A DNA stretch of 7,914 bases. It comes from F1-60-MAGs149 sp044369995 (GTDB lineage Bacteria > Actinomycetota > Thermoleophilia > Gaiellales > F1-60-MAGs149). Position numbers and translations under genes: made by a program. Below, piece by piece: positions 6,360 to 7,914 of the stretch (within the stretch, counting starts at the first letter, position 1; the number at the start of each line of letters is the position of its first letter). The notes under the pieces are model-generated. The model saw nothing but the letters and a program-made list of their open reading frames with translations. It ran no database searches and had not been told where the DNA came from. The stretch is taken from assembly GCA_044369995.1 (NCBI GenBank), contig JBILWG010000089.1, positions 1-7,914 on the forward strand. Reading direction: 5' to 3'.

Positions 6360-6370
6360 GAGGCGGAACG

Positions 6371-6402
6371 GGTGCGACCACCGGCGGGCCGGCAGTCGCA
6401 CC
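6371..6402. terminator. Hairpin between convergent genes, probable bidirectional terminator
   Basis: GGTGCGAC (6371-6378) and GTCGCACC (6395-6402) form a perfect 8-bp stem. Inside it, after a CA/CA internal loop, CCGG (6381-6384) and CCGG (6389-6392) close a CGGG loop. It sits in the 62-bp gap between the convergent stops at 6359 and 6422, exactly where a terminator for both genes is needed. There is no T-tract on either strand, so it would be a U-less hairpin of the kind proposed for GC-rich actinobacteria, or an mRNA 3'-end stabiliser. Confidence 0.55.
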
Positions 6403-6421
6403 GATGCTCTGCGGGAGCGGG

Positions 6422-7914
6422 CTAGCCCTCAGCGCCGAAGTCCGGAGCCTCCTCGCCGGCCGGATCGGGCGCGGCGGCGAGCACCTCGGCGGGCACCATG
6501 CCCTCGTACTGCTCGAAGTTCTTGACGAACTGCGCGGCCAGCTGGTGCGCCTTCTTCTCGAATGCGGCCGGATCGTCCCACGTCTCGACGGGGTTGAGCA
6601 GCGTGGAGTCGACGCCCGGTACGGCGACCGGGATGTGCAGGCCGAAGATCGGATCCTGCCGCGTCTCCACGTCGTCGAGCTCGCCCGACACGGCGGCGCG
6701 CACGAGCGCGCGCGTCGCGGCGATCGGCATGCGCTTGCCGACGCCGTACGGGCCGCCGGTCCAGCCGGTGTTGACCAGCCACGCCGACGCACCGGTCTTC
6801 GCCAGGCGCTCGCCCAGCATCTGCGCGTAGACGCCCGGATCCTGCGCGAGGAACGGCGCGCCGAAGCACGTCGAGAACGTCGTCTGCGGCTCGGTGACAC
6901 CGACCTCGGTGCCGGCCAGCTTGGCCGTATAGCCCGACAGGAAGTGGTACATCGCCTGCTCCGGCGTGAGCCTCGCGACCGGCGGCAGGACGCCATAGGC
7001 GTCGGCCGTCAGCAGCACGACCGCGGTCGGCGTGCCCGCACGACCCGACTCCACGACGCCCGGAATGGACGTCAGCGGATAGGCGACCCGGGTGTTCTCC
7101 GTGATCGACGAGTCGGCGAAGTCGATCTCGCGCGTCTCGGCATCCATCACGACGTTCTCGATGATCGAGCCGAACATCTCCGTCGTGGCGTAGATCTCGG
7201 GCTCGGACTCGGCCGACAGGTTGATCGCCTTGGCGTAGCAGCCACCCTCGATGTTGAAGACGCCGTCATCGGCCCAGCCGTGCTCGTCGTCGCCGATCAG
7301 CGGACGCTCGGAATCGGTCGAGAGCGTCGTCTTGCCGGTGCCCGACAGGCCGAAGAAGACCGCGACGTTGCCGTCGTCGCCGACGTTCGCCGAGCAGTGC
7401 ATCGAGAGGACGCCGCGCTGCGGCAGGCGGTCGTTCATGATCGTGAAGACGGACTTCTTGATCTCGCCCGCGTACCGCGTGCCGCCGACGAGGATCTCGC
7501 CGCCGGTGAAGTCGATCGTGACGAAGCCGCTGACGCGCGTGCCGTGCTTCTCCGGATCCGCCTTGAACTCGGGCGCGTGGAGGATTAGCACCTCGGGGTT
7601 GTGCGACGGGATCTCCTCGGCCGTGGCGGGGATCAGCATCGTCTGCGCGAACAGGAGATGCCACGGCGAGTTGCTCACGACGCGGATGGCGGCCCGATGC
7701 TCGGGATGCGCGCCGGCCCACGCGTCGAGGACGTAGACGTCGCCCTGGTTGAGATAGTCGATCAGGTCCGCGCGGATCAGCGCGTTGCGCTCCTGCGAGA
7801 TCGGGCGGTTGACCGGACCCCACCAGACGCGATCCTTCGCGCCCGGCTCGTCGACGATGAACTTGTCCTTCGGCGAGCGACCCGTGTTCGGTGCGGTGTT
7901 GACGACGAGCGATC
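6422..7914 (-). CDS. pckA: Phosphoenolpyruvate carboxykinase (ATP), N-terminus cut by window edge
   Basis: This is the ATP-dependent PEP carboxykinase (EC 4.1.1.49), converting oxaloacetate + ATP to PEP + CO2 + ADP, the entry step of gluconeogenesis in the cytoplasm. About 496 residues are visible, ending at the TAG at 6424-6422. Visible landmarks, numbered from the first full codon at 7912: NTGRSPKDKFIV (9-20) with the substrate-binding Arg, YAGEIKKSVFTI (147-158) with the two catalytic Lys, P-loop GLSGTGKTTLS (188-198), metal-binding DDEHGW (208-213), NIEGGCYAK (220-228) and ITENTRVAYP (270-279). All match the ATP-type family, not the GTP-type. By comparison with E. coli PckA about 50-60 N-terminal residues lie beyond the right edge, so GTG codons such as 7678 are internal. 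The last residues form an Ala/Pro/acidic tail (AAAPDPAGEEAPDFGAEG). Gene order suggests an independent unit. Confidence 0.97.
   Translation of the reverse strand, partial: SLVVNTAPNTGRSPKDKFIVDEPGAKDRVWWGPVNRPISQERNALIRADLIDYLNQGDVYVLDAWAGAHPEHRAAIRVVSNSPWHLLFAQTMLIPATAEEIPSHNPEVLILHAPEFKADPEKHGTRVSGFVTIDFTGGEILVGGTRYAGEIKKSVFTIMNDRLPQRGVLSMHCSANVGDDGNVAVFFGLSGTGKTTLSTDSERPLIGDDEHGWADDGVFNIEGGCYAKAINLSAESEPEIYATTEMFGSIIENVVMDAETREIDFADSSITENTRVAYPLTSIPGVVESGRAGTPTAVVLLTADAYGVLPPVARLTPEQAMYHFLSGYTAKLAGTEVGVTEPQTTFSTCFGAPFLAQDPGVYAQMLGERLAKTGASAWLVNTGWTGGPYGVGKRMPIAATRALVRAAVSGELDDVETRQDPIFGLHIPVAVPGVDSTLLNPVETWDDPAAFEKKAHQLAAQFVKNFEQYEGMVPAEVLAAAPDPAGEEAPDFGAEG

Noticed and set aside
5331..6401. 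356-residue minus-strand open frame opposite the binding lipoprotein
   Set aside because: Arg/Asp/Val-rich shadow lacking any domain; it would also run through the intergenic hairpin.
6404..7588. 394-residue plus-strand open frame opposite pckA
   Set aside because: The minus strand is unmistakably PEP carboxykinase; the plus frame is a high-GC shadow.
1..7914. CRISPR arrays, tRNA or rRNA genes, insertion sequences, phage or toxin-antitoxin genes
   Set aside because: I looked for direct repeats, cloverleaf-type inverted repeats, transposase-like frames and small gene pairs and saw none; nearly every base is in the seven assigned genes.

Overview
The window is gene-dense, clearly high-GC bacterial DNA with almost no intergenic space. 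It reads as actinobacterial: strong G/C bias at third codon positions, TAnnnT-type -10 boxes placed almost directly on start codons (leaderless-type starts), and GTG starts. The ATP-type PEP carboxykinase is unusual for mainstream Actinomycetes, which mostly use the GTP enzyme. It hints at a deep-branching high-GC lineage (Thermoleophilia/Rubrobacteria-like, or Chloroflexota). This placement is inference from gene content only.

Layout, left to right: (1) on the minus strand, the N-terminal two thirds of a luciferase-like flavin-dependent oxidoreductase, running off the left edge; (2) divergent from it, a PuuE/NodB-type polysaccharide-deacetylase-fold hydrolase (780-1700); (3) on the minus strand, a PLP-dependent group II amino acid decarboxylase (1701-3029), whose stop codon abuts the stop of gene 2 with zero bases between; (4) divergent from it across 44 bp, a trimethylamine methyltransferase (MttB) superfamily protein without an amber/pyrrolysine codon (3074-4510); (5) a His-rich-N-terminus, three-helix membrane protein of unknown function (4570-5220); (6) overlapping it by 4 nt (GTGA), a LivK-type substrate-binding lipoprotein (5217-6359); (7) convergent, across a hairpin-bearing 62-bp gap, an ATP-dependent PEP carboxykinase pckA (6422 to beyond the right edge).

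Genes 1-4 look like small-molecule catabolic enzymes for nitrogenous, one-carbon or amine compounds. No substrate can be read from the sequence, and they sit in alternating orientations rather than one operon. Genes 5 and 6 form the only tightly coupled pair and are the least explained part: a binding lipoprotein with no permease or ATPase in view, joined instead to an uncharacterised membrane protein. pckA is a core gluconeogenic gene and probably independent. No RNA genes, CRISPR arrays, insertion sequences or long repeats were seen. No stretch over 300 bases lacks a gene.
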